64,000 nt of DNA from assembly GCA_024639405.1 (NCBI GenBank), contig JAHEIL010000015.1, positions 55,018 to 119,017 on the forward strand. The letters are read 5' to 3'. Positions 16,146-26,167 of the stretch are shown here, piece after piece (position 1 is the first letter of the stretch; every line of letters begins with the position of its first letter). Below the pieces are notes generated by a model, which was not told where the DNA came from, ran no database searches, and saw only the letters and a list, made by a program, of their open reading frames with translations. Origin of the DNA: Crocinitomicaceae bacterium (GTDB taxonomy: Bacteria; Bacteroidota; Bacteroidia; Flavobacteriales_D; Crocinitomicaceae). The position numbers and the translations under genes are program-made.

Positions 16146-18950
16146 ATGGCCGGAAAACCAATAAGATTAGGAAAAGCAGCTGGGGAACTCAATGTGGGTA
16201 TCCCTACGCTGGTTAGCTTCCTAGAATCAAAAGGAGTAAAAATCGACACGAACCCCAACACAAAGTTGGAAGGAGAACAATTCGATCTACTCAGACAAGC
16301 ATTCGCTGCAGATCAGTCAATGAAAGAGCAATCTAAATTCTCTGGTGTGACTCGCGAAAAACGTGAAACAATTTCAATCCGTGACACAAAAACGGAAGAA
16401 AAACCACAAAGAAATTCAGATGATGATGATTCTGAACCAATGAATGTGGAAGAAATTAAACGAAGTGTTTTGGAAGAACCTCAAAAAGCAGTTGCTGAAA
16501 AAACTGTTGCTCAAGAGGCTCCAATTGCTGAAAAAGAAATCCCTGCTGAGTCAGATGTGAAAACAATTGGTGAAGGGGATGTTCAAGTTCAAGTAATTGG
16601 AAGAATTGATTTAGATAAAATCAATTCTAAAACACGTCCTGACAAGAAAAAAGGAGGAAAATACGAAGCGCCAAAACAAGCGGTTGTATATACGCCAAAA
16701 GTAGAAGAAAAAACTCCTGAAGAAATTCCGACTCCAGAAGCAGAAGCGCCTAAAGAAATTGAAACAATTCGTGTTGAACGAAGAGTTTTATCTGGTCCTA
16801 CTGTATTGGGTAGAATTGAATTGCCAGTTGATAAACCAAAAACACCAGGTCAAAAACCAGGTGGCTTAAGTAATGCTGATCGTAAAAAACGTAAACGCAT
16901 TAAAAAAGTGGAAGGCGGAGCACCAAATACAGGAGGAACTCCTCAAGGTGGAGCTGCTGGAAACAAACCTGCTGGTCAAGGACAAGGACAAGGAAATAGA
17001 AACTTTAAGAAAGGTGGTCCAAATACTAAATTTGAGAAACCTGAAATTAAAGAGCAAGATATTCAAAAAGAAATCAAGGATACGTTAGCACGTCTTTCAA
17101 ACCAAGGTGGTAAATCCAAAGCTTCTAAAAACCGAAGAGCAAAACGTGATGTTGTTGCGATGCGTCGTCAAGAAGAAATGGCTGCTGCTGAAATGGAAGA
17201 AAAAGTATTGAAGTTAACAGAATTCGTAACTGTTTCTGAACTTGCTTCGATGATGAGTGTTCAACCAACTGCCGTGATTTCTGCATGTATGTCACTCGGT
17301 ATTTTTGCATCAATCAACCAACGTTTAGATGCTGAAACGATTCAAATCGTTGCAGAAGAATTTGGTTATGAAGCTGAATTTGTTAGTGCTGAAGTACAAG
17401 ATGCAATTCCACAGCAAGAAGATAAAGAAGAAGATTTAGTGGATCGCCCACCTATTATTACGGTGATGGGTCACGTAGATCATGGTAAAACTTCTTTATT
17501 GGATAAAATTCGTAACGCAAATGTAACGGAAGGTGAAGCTGGAGGAATTACACAACATATTGGAGCGTATTCTGTAACGTTGAAAGATGGTCGTAAAATG
17601 ACTTTCTTAGATACACCGGGACACGAAGCCTTTACAGCGATGCGTGCACGTGGTGCGCAAGTAACCGATGTTGCAATTATTATTGTTGCGGCTGACGATG
17701 ATGTAATGCCTCAAACAAAAGAAGCAATATCGCATGCACAAGCAGCTGGTGTTCCAATGGTTTTTGCCATCAATAAAATTGACAAACCGGGAGCAAATCC
17801 TGATAAAATTAGAGAACAACTTTCTCAAATGAATATTTTAGTGGAAGATTGGGGTGGTAAATTCCAAGTTCAAGAAATATCTGCTAAACAAAACTTAAAT
17901 ATTGATGCCTTATTAGAAAAAGTTCTTTTAGAAGCAGAAATGTTGACGCTTAAAGCAAATCCTGATAAAAACGCCATAGGAACTGTTGTTGAATCTTCAT
18001 TAGACAAAGGAAAAGGATACGTTACGAACATGCTTGTTGAAGCCGGGACATTAAAAGTTGGAGACATCGTATTGGTTGGAAGAAACTATGGTCGTGTGCG
18101 TGCAATGCACGATGAACATGGTAAAAATCTTCCACTAGCTGGTCCTTCACAACCCGTTTCAATTTTAGGAATCAATGGCGCACCAAGCGCAGGAGATAAA
18201 TTCCACGTAATGAATGATGAGCGTGAAGCGAAATCAATCGCAACGAAACGTGAACAATTGTACCGTGAACAAGGGCTTAGAACTACGAAACACATTACAT
18301 TGGATGAAATTGGTCGTCGTTTGGCAATTGGAGACTTTAAAGAATTAAACATCATTGTGAAAGGTGACGTTGATGGTTCGATTGAAGCACTTTCTGATTC
18401 TTTATTGCGTTTATCAACCGAAGAAATTCAAGTAAATATCGTACACAAAGGAGTTGGTGCCATTTCTGAGGCAGATGTCAATTTAGCATCTGCATCTGAC
18501 GCCATCATTATTGGATTCCAAGTTCGTCCATCTCTTTCAGCTCGTAAATTAGCGGAAAATGAACAAATTGATATTCGCCTTTACTCTGTCATCTACAAAG
18601 CAATTGACGAGATTAAAGCAGCAATGGAAGGAATGTTATCACCTGATATTGAAGAAAAAATCATCGGTTCTGCTGAAATTCGTGAGACATTTGAAATTAC
18701 GAAAGTTGGAACAATTGCAGGTTGTTATGTATTAGATGGTATCATTAAACGTACATCTAAAATACGTGTAATCCGTGATGGAATTGTTATTCATACAGGT
18801 GTATTAGGATCCTTGAAACGATTCAAAGACGACGTGCGTGAAGTGAAAAACAATTACGAATGTGGATTGAACATCGATAAATTCAACGATATCAAAATCA
18901 ATGACGTTGTTGAAGCATTTGAAGAAGTTGAAGTTGCAAGAAAATTGTAA
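16146..18950 (+). CDS. infB: Translation initiation factor IF-2
   Basis: GTPase that positions initiator tRNA on the 30S subunit. 934 aa. An N-terminal IF2_N-type helical domain (about 1-55) is followed by a long low-complexity charged linker (about 60-350, with Gly/Gln/Lys-rich stretches near 255-300) and a second IF2_N-like domain (about 355-405). Then comes the G domain with G1 GHVDHGKTS near 440, G3 DTPGHEAF near 489 and G4 NKID near 543. After it come domain II, the IF-2 domain and domain IV ([12 protein letters not shown] near the end). The linker varies between lineages. A strong terminator follows, closing the operon. Confidence 0.97.
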   Translation: MAGKPIRLGKAAGELNVGIPTLVSFLESKGVKIDTNPNTKLEGEQFDLLRQAFAADQSMKEQSKFSGVTREKRETISIRDTKTEEKPQRNSDDDDSEPMNVEEIKRSVLEEPQKAVAEKTVAQEAPIAEKEIPAESDVKTIGEGDVQVQVIGRIDLDKINSKTRPDKKKGGKYEAPKQAVVYTPKVEEKTPEEIPTPEAEAPKEIETIRVERRVLSGPTVLGRIELPVDKPKTPGQKPGGLSNADRKKRKRIKKVEGGAPNTGGTPQGGAAGNKPAGQGQGQGNRNFKKGGPNTKFEKPEIKEQDIQKEIKDTLARLSNQGGKSKASKNRRAKRDVVAMRRQEEMAAAEMEEKVLKLTEFVTVSELASMMSVQPTAVISACMSLGIFASINQRLDAETIQIVAEEFGYEAEFVSAEVQDAIPQQEDKEEDLVDRPPIITVMGHVDHGKTSLLDKIRNANVTEGEAGGITQHIGAYSVTLKDGRKMTFLDTPGHEAFTAMRARGAQVTDVAIIIVAADDDVMPQTKEAISHAQAAGVPMVFAINKIDKPGANPDKIREQLSQMNILVEDWGGKFQVQEISAKQNLNIDALLEKVLLEAEMLTLKANPDKNAIGTVVESSLDKGKGYVTNMLVEAGTLKVGDIVLVGRNYGRVRAMHDEHGKNLPLAGPSQPVSILGINGAPSAGDKFHVMNDEREAKSIATKREQLYREQGLRTTKHITLDEIGRRLAIGDFKELNIIVKGDVDGSIEALSDSLLRLSTEEIQVNIVHKGVGAISEADVNLASASDAIIIGFQVRPSLSARKLAENEQIDIRLYSVIYKAIDEIKAAMEGMLSPDIEEKIIGSAEIRETFEITKVGTIAGCYVLDGIIKRTSKIRVIRDGIVIHTGVLGSLKRFKDDVREVKNNYECGLNIDKFNDIKINDVVEAFEEVEVARKL

Positions 18951-18966
18951 CTATCACATAAGATTG

Positions 18967-18998
18967 AAAAAGCCCTTTTAGTTTAAAAGGGCTTTTTT
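18967..18998 (+). terminator. Terminator of the rimP-nusA-infB operon
   Basis: Ten-bp perfect stem AGCCCTTTTA / TAAAAGGGCT with a GTT loop, A-run before and T-run after, 17 bp past the infB stop. Confidence 0.93.
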
Positions 18999-19051
18999 GT
19001 TTAATTTAACAGATTAAAGAAAATAACAATTCTTAGTTTAGGAGAAATCAG

Positions 19052-19059
19052 TAACTTTG
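19052..19059 (+). promoter_or_regulatory. Bacteroidota -7 element (TAACTTTG) for tatA
   Basis: Exact TAnnTTTG match 23 bp before the tatA ATG and just after the infB terminator, so it likely drives tatA-gatA and the genes beyond. Confidence 0.65.
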
Positions 19060-19082
19060 TACTAATTAAAAAAATTAAAACC

Positions 19083-19274
19083 ATGATTTTAGGAGCAATG
19101 CTTAGTCCAGGCCATATCATTTTAATATTGGCTGTCGTTTTATTATTATTCGGAGGGAAAAAAATTCCAGAATTAATGAAAGGTTTAGGCCAAGGAGTTA
19201 AAGAGTTTAAAAATGCATCTAAAGGTGAAGTAGATTCTAAAGAAGAATCTAAACCAACTGAAGAGAAAAACTAG
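19083..19274 (+). CDS. tatA: Twin-arginine translocase subunit TatA
   Basis: Small membrane protein that forms the translocation pathway for folded proteins with TatC. 63 aa. One short N-terminal membrane helix ([13 protein letters not shown]) is followed by the conserved [21 protein letters not shown] amphipathic helix and a charged tail. The FG hinge and KIPEL are diagnostic of the TatA/E family. tatC is not in the window. gatA follows 14 bp downstream, probably in the same transcript. Confidence 0.94.
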   Translation: MILGAMLSPGHIILILAVVLLLFGGKKIPELMKGLGQGVKEFKNASKGEVDSKEESKPTEEKN

Positions 19275-19288
19275 TTAACACTTTTTTC

Positions 19289-20695
19289 ATGTATAAATCA
19301 TTTGCTGAAGTAAAAAATGCCCTTGCTTCGGGTAGTTCTGTTTTGGAAATCGTTGAAAGTTATTTAACGAATATCAACCAACATGCCCATTTAAATGCTT
19401 TTTTAGAAGTATTTGAACAATCAGCAAAAGAAAATGCACTACTTGTTGATGAAAAAATAAAAAAAGGAACAGCAGGACGTTTAGCAGGCATGGTGATTGG
19501 TCTAAAAGACAATCTAGCTTATAAAAATCATAAGGTATCTGCCGCTTCCAAAATATTAGAAGGATTTGAATCCATATACACTGCAACAGCTGTTCAACGT
19601 TTAATTGATGAAGATGCCATTATTATTGGCCGTTTAAATTGCGATGAATTTGCGATGGGTAGTTCTAATGAAAATTCAGCATTCGGCCCTGTAAAAAATC
19701 ACTTAAACACCAACTGTGTGCCTGGTGGTTCTTCAGGTGGCTCTGCAGTCGCAACGGGTGCAAATCTTTGTACTGCATCACTCGGAAGTGATACAGGTGG
19801 TTCGATTCGTCAGCCAGCTTCATTTACAGGAACATATGGTTTAAAACCAACCTATGGTAGAATTAGTCGCTATGGATTAATCGCATATGCTTCTTCATTT
19901 GACCAAATTGGCCCTATCACCAATACGCTTGAAGATGCAGCGCTGTTATTAGAAATAATGGGAGGAGATGATGAATACGATGCTACTGTTTCTTCTCAAC
20001 CAATTGAAAAATTCAGCACTTTTGAACCTGTTAAACCACTGAAAATTGCAGTAATTTCTGAAAGTTTAGAAGCAAAAGGAATTGATGTTGAAGTAAAACA
20101 ACACATGGATGCACTCATTTCCAAATTAAAAGAAAACGGAAATACGGTTGAAAATGTTTCCTTTCCATATTTGGATTATATGGTTCCTACTTATTACGTT
20201 TTATCAACAGCGGAAGCATCATCCAATTTAGCACGTTTTGATGGCGTACATTTTGGTCATAGAAGTCAAAATGCACAAGGCGTAGAAGCAACGTATAAAA
20301 AATCGCGGTCAGAAGCTTTTGGTCCTGAAGTTCAAAGAAGAATCATGGCTGGAACATTTGTCTTGTCGCATGGTTACTACGATGCTTACTATACGAAAGG
20401 TCAAAAAGTACGCCGCATTTTACAAAATAAAACCAACGCTATTTTTAAGGAATACGACATTATATTATTGCCAACAACACCTTCTACAGCGTTTGAATTA
20501 AATGCTGTAAAAGATCCTATTAATATGTACCTGCAAGATATTTTTACGGTTCACGCAAATTTAACAGGTAATCCTGCCATTTCTTTACCATTGGGCAAAC
20601 ATTCAAACGGCATGCCATTTGGTGTTCAAGTAATGGCCAATCATTTTGACGAAAAACAATTGTTTAATTTTTCGCATTATTTAGAAAATTTATGA
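19289..20695 (+). CDS. gatA: Asp-tRNA(Asn)/Glu-tRNA(Gln) amidotransferase subunit A
   Basis: Amidase-signature glutaminase subunit of GatCAB, which converts misacylated Glu-tRNA(Gln) or Asp-tRNA(Asn). 468 aa. The Ser-cisSer-Lys triad is visible: Lys73 in GLKDN, cis-Ser148 in PGGSSGGSAVA and nucleophile Ser172 in SDTGGSIRQPA. The substrate region YGLKPTYGRISRYGLIAYASS confirms GatA over other amidases. gatB and gatC are elsewhere. Its stop overlaps the start of the lytic transglycosylase gene by 4 bp (ATGA), suggesting coupled translation. Confidence 0.95.
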   Translation: MYKSFAEVKNALASGSSVLEIVESYLTNINQHAHLNAFLEVFEQSAKENALLVDEKIKKGTAGRLAGMVIGLKDNLAYKNHKVSAASKILEGFESIYTATAVQRLIDEDAIIIGRLNCDEFAMGSSNENSAFGPVKNHLNTNCVPGGSSGGSAVATGANLCTASLGSDTGGSIRQPASFTGTYGLKPTYGRISRYGLIAYASSFDQIGPITNTLEDAALLLEIMGGDDEYDATVSSQPIEKFSTFEPVKPLKIAVISESLEAKGIDVEVKQHMDALISKLKENGNTVENVSFPYLDYMVPTYYVLSTAEASSNLARFDGVHFGHRSQNAQGVEATYKKSRSEAFGPEVQRRIMAGTFVLSHGYYDAYYTKGQKVRRILQNKTNAIFKEYDIILLPTTPSTAFELNAVKDPINMYLQDIFTVHANLTGNPAISLPLGKHSNGMPFGVQVMANHFDEKQLFNFSHYLENL

Positions 20696-22236
20696 AGTTA
20701 ATAACGCTTAGTTTTTTTGTTATTCTTACTTGTTTTGGTGTTTTTGCTCAAAAACCAGCACACCTCGTTCGACCTGGAGATACATTAAAAAGCGAAGCTT
20801 TTATCAATACAATTGAACAAAGTTTACAGTTGTTTTTAGCTGATTATGCTAATAAGAACGAATATGATTCAATCATCAGCGCATTAAAGTACGAGCCGGG
20901 TCAAATTCCTCAATTTTCGGATGAAGAATATTGCACACGCTTAAAAAAAATGAATGAAATGACACCGTTTCATTTAGATTGCAATCAAGCAACCTTAAAC
21001 ACCATTCGCTTTTTTGCACAAAACAGAAGAGGATTTGCGCGTATTGTATTAGGAAGATCTACACTTTTCTTTGACATGTTTGAAGAAAAATTAGCTGAAT
21101 ATGGATTACCAATAGAATTAAAATTTCTTTCAGTCATTGAAAGCGGTTTGCGACCTCAAGTGAAATCGAGAGCTGGTGCTTTGGGCTTATGGCAATTTAT
21201 GTATAAAACAGGTTTATATTTTGATTTAAAAGAAAACTCATACTTAGACGAACGAATGGACCCTGTAAAAGCAACAGATGCTGCATGTCGTTATTTAAAA
21301 CAATTATACGGAATTTACGGCGATTGGAACTTAGCTTTAGCAGCTTACAATGCTGGGCCAGGAAATGTAAATAAAGCGATTAGACGTTCTGGAAATAAAT
21401 CTACTTATTGGGAAGTTCGACCATTTTTACCTGCTGAAACACAGCAATATGTTCCCAATTTTATTGCAGCTGCTTATTTACTAACTTACCATGCTGAACA
21501 TAACATCATTCCAATGGATGTTAAAGTTCATTATGCACAAATTGACACCATGTGCTTGTCAAGAAGTGTTCACATGTCATCTATCTCAAAATTGGTAAAT
21601 TGGCCAATAGAAGACATTAAAAGTCTAAATCCTGTTTACAAAACGACTTTCATTCCATATACTAAACCAAATCAATGTATTTCTGGTCCGCTAGAAAAAA
21701 TTGGATTATTAGTAAGCATGGAGGATAGCTTGTATGAAATTGAACATTTAATAGAAAATCCGCCAATTATTGCACCGCCAATTGACACGACATCAACCAT
21801 TGTTTCAACTGATAGAGACTCAAGTTCATCCATCAATCCATTCGACAACCAACAACCTGTTGTGCAGGACGTAATTAGTTACCATAAAGTAAAAGTAGGT
21901 GATAATATGCGTATTATTGCTTCTAAATATAACGTAACCATTGAACAATTAATGGAATGGAACGCGCTTAGAACAACCAATATTTATGTAGGACAACGCT
22001 TAAAAATTAAAGCAGGAAATGCACCAATTATTTCAGATACGCCAGTACAAATTCCGAAACCTGTTGAAGTTGAAAGGCCAAGACGAGAAGTTAAAAAGTA
22101 TTACAATGTTAGAGCAGGAGATAATTTTTCAAAAATTGCGAATCGATATAATTTGACACAAGACCAATTGGAACGTTTAAATCCTAGGATAAATGTCAAT
22201 CGATTAACAGTTGGTCAAAAACTACGGATCAAATAA
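20692..22236 (+). CDS. Membrane-bound lytic murein transglycosylase D-like, two LysM domains
   Basis: Peptidoglycan-cleaving enzyme, 514 aa. A signal peptide ends near FGVFAQ. The SLT (goose-lysozyme-like) domain spans about 130-265, with catalytic Glu150 in FLSVIESGLRP, then GALGLWQFM and AAYNAGPGNV, all hallmarks of MltD. Two LysM modules bind glycan: about 397-440 (YHKVKVGDNMRIIASKYNV) and 470-514 (YYNVRAGDNFSKIANRYNL). The linker is Pro/Ser-rich. No lipobox Cys is present, so it is likely periplasmic rather than lipid-anchored. Overlaps gatA by 4 bp. Confidence 0.93.
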   Translation: MKLITLSFFVILTCFGVFAQKPAHLVRPGDTLKSEAFINTIEQSLQLFLADYANKNEYDSIISALKYEPGQIPQFSDEEYCTRLKKMNEMTPFHLDCNQATLNTIRFFAQNRRGFARIVLGRSTLFFDMFEEKLAEYGLPIELKFLSVIESGLRPQVKSRAGALGLWQFMYKTGLYFDLKENSYLDERMDPVKATDAACRYLKQLYGIYGDWNLALAAYNAGPGNVNKAIRRSGNKSTYWEVRPFLPAETQQYVPNFIAAAYLLTYHAEHNIIPMDVKVHYAQIDTMCLSRSVHMSSISKLVNWPIEDIKSLNPVYKTTFIPYTKPNQCISGPLEKIGLLVSMEDSLYEIEHLIENPPIIAPPIDTTSTIVSTDRDSSSSINPFDNQQPVVQDVISYHKVKVGDNMRIIASKYNVTIEQLMEWNALRTTNIYVGQRLKIKAGNAPIISDTPVQIPKPVEVERPRREVKKYYNVRAGDNFSKIANRYNLTQDQLERLNPRINVNRLTVGQKLRIK

Positions 22237-22268
22237 GCGTTGAAACTTTAAACGAATCTTTGTAAGCC

Positions 22269-23030
22269 ATGACGTCTAAAAAAATTACAGCTGCGATTAT
22301 TTCGTTTAATGAAGAACGAAACATTGAACGTTGTATAACCTCATTGTTGGATTGCGTAGACGAAATACTAGTTGTTGACTCCTTTTCAACTGATAAAACT
22401 GAAGAAATTTGCCAGAAATACAACGTTCGTTTTATACAAAATCCTTTTCAAGGTCACATTGAACAAAAAAATGTTGCATTAGAACTTGCTACGCACGATT
22501 GGGTGCTGTCTTTGGATGCGGATGAAGCACTTACGCCAGCTTTAAGAGAAAGTGTCTTAAACACTAAAAATGAAACTGATTTCGGCGGGTACAAACTCAA
22601 CAGACTAACAAATTATTGTGGGAAATGGGTACATTATTGCGGTTGGTATCCAGATACTAAAATTAGATTGGTCAATAAACAGCATGCTAAATGGCAAGGC
22701 GTGAATCCCCACGATCGTTTGGATGTATTAAACAATGCAAAAATTGGACAATTAAAAGGAGATTTGTTACATTATTCGTATTATACCAAAGAAGATCATT
22801 TTAAACAAATTCATTATTTTGGCAACATCGCAGCCAATGAATTAATTAAAAAAGGTAAAACTGCCTCTCTCTTAAAAATAGCAGTTAAAACAAGTGCACA
22901 ATTCTTCAAAAGTTTTGTTTTAAAACGCGGATTTTTAGATGGAAAAACAGGATTTTTAATTTCCATTCGAAGCGCTTACGCAACTTATATAAAATACTCA
23001 CTTGTCAGAAAATTAGCTGCTGAAAAATGA
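22269..23030 (+). CDS. Glycosyltransferase family 2 (WaaE/KdtX-like)
   Basis: GT-A fold enzyme of 253 aa. AAIISFNEERNIERCITSLLDCVDEILVVDSFSTD is the nucleotide-binding start, and LSLDADEAL carries the DxD-like metal site near residue 80. The sequence matches the WaaE/lgtF group that adds glucose to the LPS inner core. No membrane segment. Its stop overlaps the next gene (GT9) by 4 bp, so both probably build LPS core. Activity on a specific sugar cannot be read from sequence. Confidence 0.88.
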   Translation: MTSKKITAAIISFNEERNIERCITSLLDCVDEILVVDSFSTDKTEEICQKYNVRFIQNPFQGHIEQKNVALELATHDWVLSLDADEALTPALRESVLNTKNETDFGGYKLNRLTNYCGKWVHYCGWYPDTKIRLVNKQHAKWQGVNPHDRLDVLNNAKIGQLKGDLLHYSYYTKEDHFKQIHYFGNIAANELIKKGKTASLLKIAVKTSAQFFKSFVLKRGFLDGKTGFLISIRSAYATYIKYSLVRKLAAEK

Positions 23031-24028
23031 TTCCAAATAGAATTTTAATTTCACGAACAGATAGTATTGGAGATGTAATGTTAACATTGCCAATGTGTGT
23101 ATGGATTAAAAAACAATACCCTCAGGCTAGACTAATTTATTTAGGGAAAAATTATACCAAACCCGTGGTGAATTGCTTTTCAATAGTAGATGAATTTATA
23201 GATTGGAATACATTTGAACAACTTCCAAGTGTTGAAAAATTAAATCAGCTGAAGGCATTAGAAATTGATACGATTATTCATGTTTTTCCCAATAAAGAAA
23301 TTGCACAATTAGCTAAAAAAGCTAAAATTAAACATAGAATTGGAACTTCGCACCGAGGCTTTCATTTTTTGACCTGTAATTATAAAGTTAATTTTACACG
23401 TAAAAATGCCAAAGAACACGAAGCACAATTGAATTTTCACTTACTGAAGCCATTAGGGTTAACAAACATTCCTTCGCTGGAAGAAGTCAATAAAATGACA
23501 GAATTCTTCTCTGTTCCTTCAATTGAATTGCCAAATAATCTTACCATTCCAACCAAAAAAAGCATCATCTTACATCCTAAATCTCAAGGAAGTGCTGTTG
23601 AATGGCCAATAGAATCATACATTAGATTAGCAGAAAAACTTGCACAAAACAATTGGACAGTTTATTTTACAGGAACAGAAAATGAAGGGGTGCTATTTCG
23701 AGAATTACTTCCTTCGAATCAACATATCATTGATTTAACAGGAAAACTAGATTTAACTGAATTAATCGTATTCATTTCAAAAGTTACAGCGTTGGTTGCT
23801 TGTTCTACAGGTCCATTGCACATCGCTGGATTTGTTAATACACATACCATTGGATTGTTTTCACCAAGAATTCCGATTCATCCTGGAAGATGGCAACCAT
23901 TAGGCAAAAATGTTACTATAGTGGTAAATGATCCTATGTGTAAAGAATGTGGCAAAAAAAATAAATGCACCTGCATTCAAAAAATCAGTGTTGATACGGT
24001 CTTCCATAAAATTACATCCAACAATTAA
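23027..24028 (+). CDS. Glycosyltransferase family 9 (heptosyltransferase-like)
   Basis: 333-aa GT-B fold protein. RILISRTDSIGDVMLTLPM at the N-terminus and STGPLHIAGFVNTHTIGLFSP near residue 262 are the family-9 signatures (the second contacts the donor sugar-nucleotide). The C-terminus has a Cys cluster, MCKECGKKNKCTC, which is often seen in Bacteroidota homologues and could bind metal. Likely LPS core assembly together with the upstream GT2 gene. The next frame overlaps its 3' end. Confidence 0.9.
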   Translation: MIPNRILISRTDSIGDVMLTLPMCVWIKKQYPQARLIYLGKNYTKPVVNCFSIVDEFIDWNTFEQLPSVEKLNQLKALEIDTIIHVFPNKEIAQLAKKAKIKHRIGTSHRGFHFLTCNYKVNFTRKNAKEHEAQLNFHLLKPLGLTNIPSLEEVNKMTEFFSVPSIELPNNLTIPTKKSIILHPKSQGSAVEWPIESYIRLAEKLAQNNWTVYFTGTENEGVLFRELLPSNQHIIDLTGKLDLTELIVFISKVTALVACSTGPLHIAGFVNTHTIGLFSPRIPIHPGRWQPLGKNVTIVVNDPMCKECGKKNKCTCIQKISVDTVFHKITSNN

Positions 24029-24827
24029 AGCGCTAAGTAAATATATCGTTTACACGCATTTACACATTGGATTATCAGCAGGATTTATAACATTAGGTAC
24101 TGCGTATCATGCAACGATAACTAATTACTTTTTGTATGGAATCACTGCTTTTTTTGCAACAATTAGCGTCTATAATTTTCATGGTGTCTATAAAGCAGAA
24201 CTGTTAAAATCATCCGCTAAACATACGTGGATTTTTAGGCATCATTTATATATAAAATGGTTAATTACAGTAAGCACTTCGATTACGTTACTTCTCTTAA
24301 TGTTTTTACTTAAAAAACCATTCATTGTATTGCCACTACTTTTTGTAATTGGATTTATCAGCTTTTATTATGTTATTCCTTTTAAAGGAAGTCCGTTGAG
24401 AGAACAACCTTTTATGAAAGTTATTTATGTAGCTGCAACATGGACTAGTTTTTTGTTGATTTTTCCAGCATTAAATGAAGGAATCAATGCCTTACATTGG
24501 GGTGAAATTTGTGCATATTTTTGTTTATTTGTAGCTATTGCCTTACCTTATGATCTAAGAGATGTTTCCATCGATCAACAAAAGTTTAAAACAATTCCTT
24601 CTTCTATTGGAAGCAAAAAAACGATGCTTTTTTCAATAACTGCTTTCTTAATATCGGGGACTTTAATTCTTTCAACAGATAGAACCGCGATCTATAATCC
24701 AATTTTTTGGAGCGTTATTGGAAGTAACGTTTTGTTGCTACTTGCTGTTTTTTATAGGAAAAAAGAACCTTATTATGCGCTTTTAGATAGTGCTTTTGGA
24801 ATGATTGGTCTAATTTATTTTTGGTAG
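23988..24827 (+). CDS. UbiA-like polytopic membrane protein, start uncertain
   Basis: About 280 aa with eight or so membrane helices. LPYDLRDVSID matches the second Asp-rich motif (DxxDxxxD) of UbiA prenyltransferases. At the first motif position the protein has SVYNFHGVYKAE, which keeps the Asn but lacks the acidic residues. So the fold is probably UbiA-like while prenyl transfer is doubtful. No ATG is placed well: the track start (23928) lies 100 bp inside the GT9 gene, and GTG at 23988 or TTG at 23991 are alternatives that I prefer. Expression is likely coupled to the glycosyltransferases. Confidence 0.6.
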   Translation: MLIRSSIKLHPTIKALSKYIVYTHLHIGLSAGFITLGTAYHATITNYFLYGITAFFATISVYNFHGVYKAELLKSSAKHTWIFRHHLYIKWLITVSTSITLLLLMFLLKKPFIVLPLLFVIGFISFYYVIPFKGSPLREQPFMKVIYVAATWTSFLLIFPALNEGINALHWGEICAYFCLFVAIALPYDLRDVSIDQQKFKTIPSSIGSKKTMLFSITAFLISGTLILSTDRTAIYNPIFWSVIGSNVLLLLAVFYRKKEPYYALLDSAFGMIGLIYFW

Positions 24828-24840
24828 TTGATTAATTCCG

Positions 24841-24848
24841 TAACTTTG
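24841..24848 (+). promoter_or_regulatory. Bacteroidota -7 element (TAACTTTG) for the 24.9-kb small gene
   Basis: Exact consensus match 20 bp before the ATG at 24869. Confidence 0.55.
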
Positions 24849-24868
24849 TAAAAGAAATCTCAATTGTG

Positions 24869-25132
24869 ATGAAAAATTATTCCATAAACTTGAAAAAAAC
24901 GCTTCTATTTATAGGTGTTTTTAGTTGTATAATAATCAACCAAGAACTTTTTGCGCAAGGTTGTTCACAATGTAAATTACTCGCAGAACAAGGGAGTGAA
25001 ATCGATGAAAATTCATTTGGATCAACCATCAATTTTGGCATTCTATATTTGATGCTAATCCCTTATTTTTTGCTTTTATTCCTTTTCAGAAAAAGAATTA
25101 TTGGTTTTTTTAAATCCTTATTCAACAATTAA
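24869..25132 (+). CDS. Small membrane protein with CxxC motif, unknown function
   Basis: 87 aa from the ATG at 24869; the track uses a GTG one codon earlier. A signal-like first hydrophobic stretch ends near LFAQ. It is followed by GCSQCKLLAEQ, a CxxC motif outside the membrane, then a second membrane helix (FGILYLMLIPYFLLLFLF) and a basic tail. Similar small proteins occur in other Bacteroidota, but I know of no function. It has its own promoter, and its stop touches the stop of the convergent PorP/SprF gene with no gap. Confidence 0.7.
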   Translation: MKNYSINLKKTLLFIGVFSCIIINQELFAQGCSQCKLLAEQGSEIDENSFGSTINFGILYLMLIPYFLLLFLFRKRIIGFFKSLFNN

Positions 25133-26164
25133 TTACCTCCAACGCTTTTTAAATAACGCGTGGTTTAAATTTGTATAAGAAAGCGAAAATTCTAAGGAAC
25201 CGCCATAATATGCTTTCCGCATAATGGATGTTGTTATATCATATGAAACATTAAACTTAAATCCTTTAAATTGCAATGCAAGAGTTGGGGAAACAGCATC
25301 ATTTACTCTGTAATATGCCCCAAATCCAATATAGGCATCTTGAGAAAATCCAGTAATAGAAGCGCCGTCATTCAAACGATAGCGCATAATTAATCCTAAA
25401 ATTGTTTCCAAATGAGGCCCTTGTATAAATTGCAATACATTACCATCTATGGCCCAATCTCTATTTGGAAGATCAGCTACTACACCAGCGTGTAAAACAT
25501 ACTTTCTAAACAAACGATTGCCATCTACCGTTGTAAAACGCATCAATGGTTGATTCACGTGATATACCGAAAAACCTGCTTGAATTTTAAAGTTATTATT
25601 CCGTTGGAAAGACGATTTATTTACGTCATACTCATAATAAATTCCTGATGATGCATCAAAATAACTCATTATATTCAACGTGTTTTCTTCACCAGATAAC
25701 TGTGTTTGGTCAAATTGATAACCGTTCCACTGTGACATAAATTTTAAGGCTGATATAGAAGCAGAGCGCATGCCAAAACCACTTTGAATTCCCAAAGATA
25801 AACTATGACCTGTTCTTCCAAATGGTAAAATTCCATTTAAAGTTAATGAACCAGTTTGACTTCCAAATTTGGAATCTCCACCAATATCGTTGTTAAATAA
25901 AATTCCAATTCCTAAATGGGCTTTGTCGTTTAATTTTGATTTTCCAATGTTAAAATCCGCCCCTATCGAAGTAGTAGTAAACTGTGTCCCTGCCCCTAAC
26001 CATTGATTACGATGGTTAATGATAACACGTTCCCAACCATTATAAACTCCAGCTGCGCCAGGATTGATTAATAATGGCGTATGAAATGTTTGTGTAAAAT
26101 GTAAATCTTGTGCAAAGAAAGTCGCTGACAAAAATGCACAACATACGAACAAATAATATTTCAT
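25133..26164 (-). CDS. PorP/SprF-family T9SS outer membrane protein
   Basis: 343-aa beta-barrel with a signal peptide (ends near FFAQ). QDLHFTQTFHTPLLINPGAAGVYNGWERV followed by NHRNQW is the family signature. PorP/SprF proteins work with T9SS to secrete or anchor partners that carry type B (CHU_C) C-terminal domains. Here the partner is very likely the 1022-aa CHU_C protein encoded 3 bp upstream on the same strand. That pairing is well known for sprB-sprF in Flavobacterium. The gene ends flush against the convergent small membrane gene. Confidence 0.92.
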   Translation of the reverse strand: MKYYLFVCCAFLSATFFAQDLHFTQTFHTPLLINPGAAGVYNGWERVIINHRNQWLGAGTQFTTTSIGADFNIGKSKLNDKAHLGIGILFNNDIGGDSKFGSQTGSLTLNGILPFGRTGHSLSLGIQSGFGMRSASISALKFMSQWNGYQFDQTQLSGEENTLNIMSYFDASSGIYYEYDVNKSSFQRNNNFKIQAGFSVYHVNQPLMRFTTVDGNRLFRKYVLHAGVVADLPNRDWAIDGNVLQFIQGPHLETILGLIMRYRLNDGASITGFSQDAYIGFGAYYRVNDAVSPTLALQFKGFKFNVSYDITTSIMRKAYYGGSLEFSLSYTNLNHALFKKRWR

Positions 26165-26167
26165 CTC

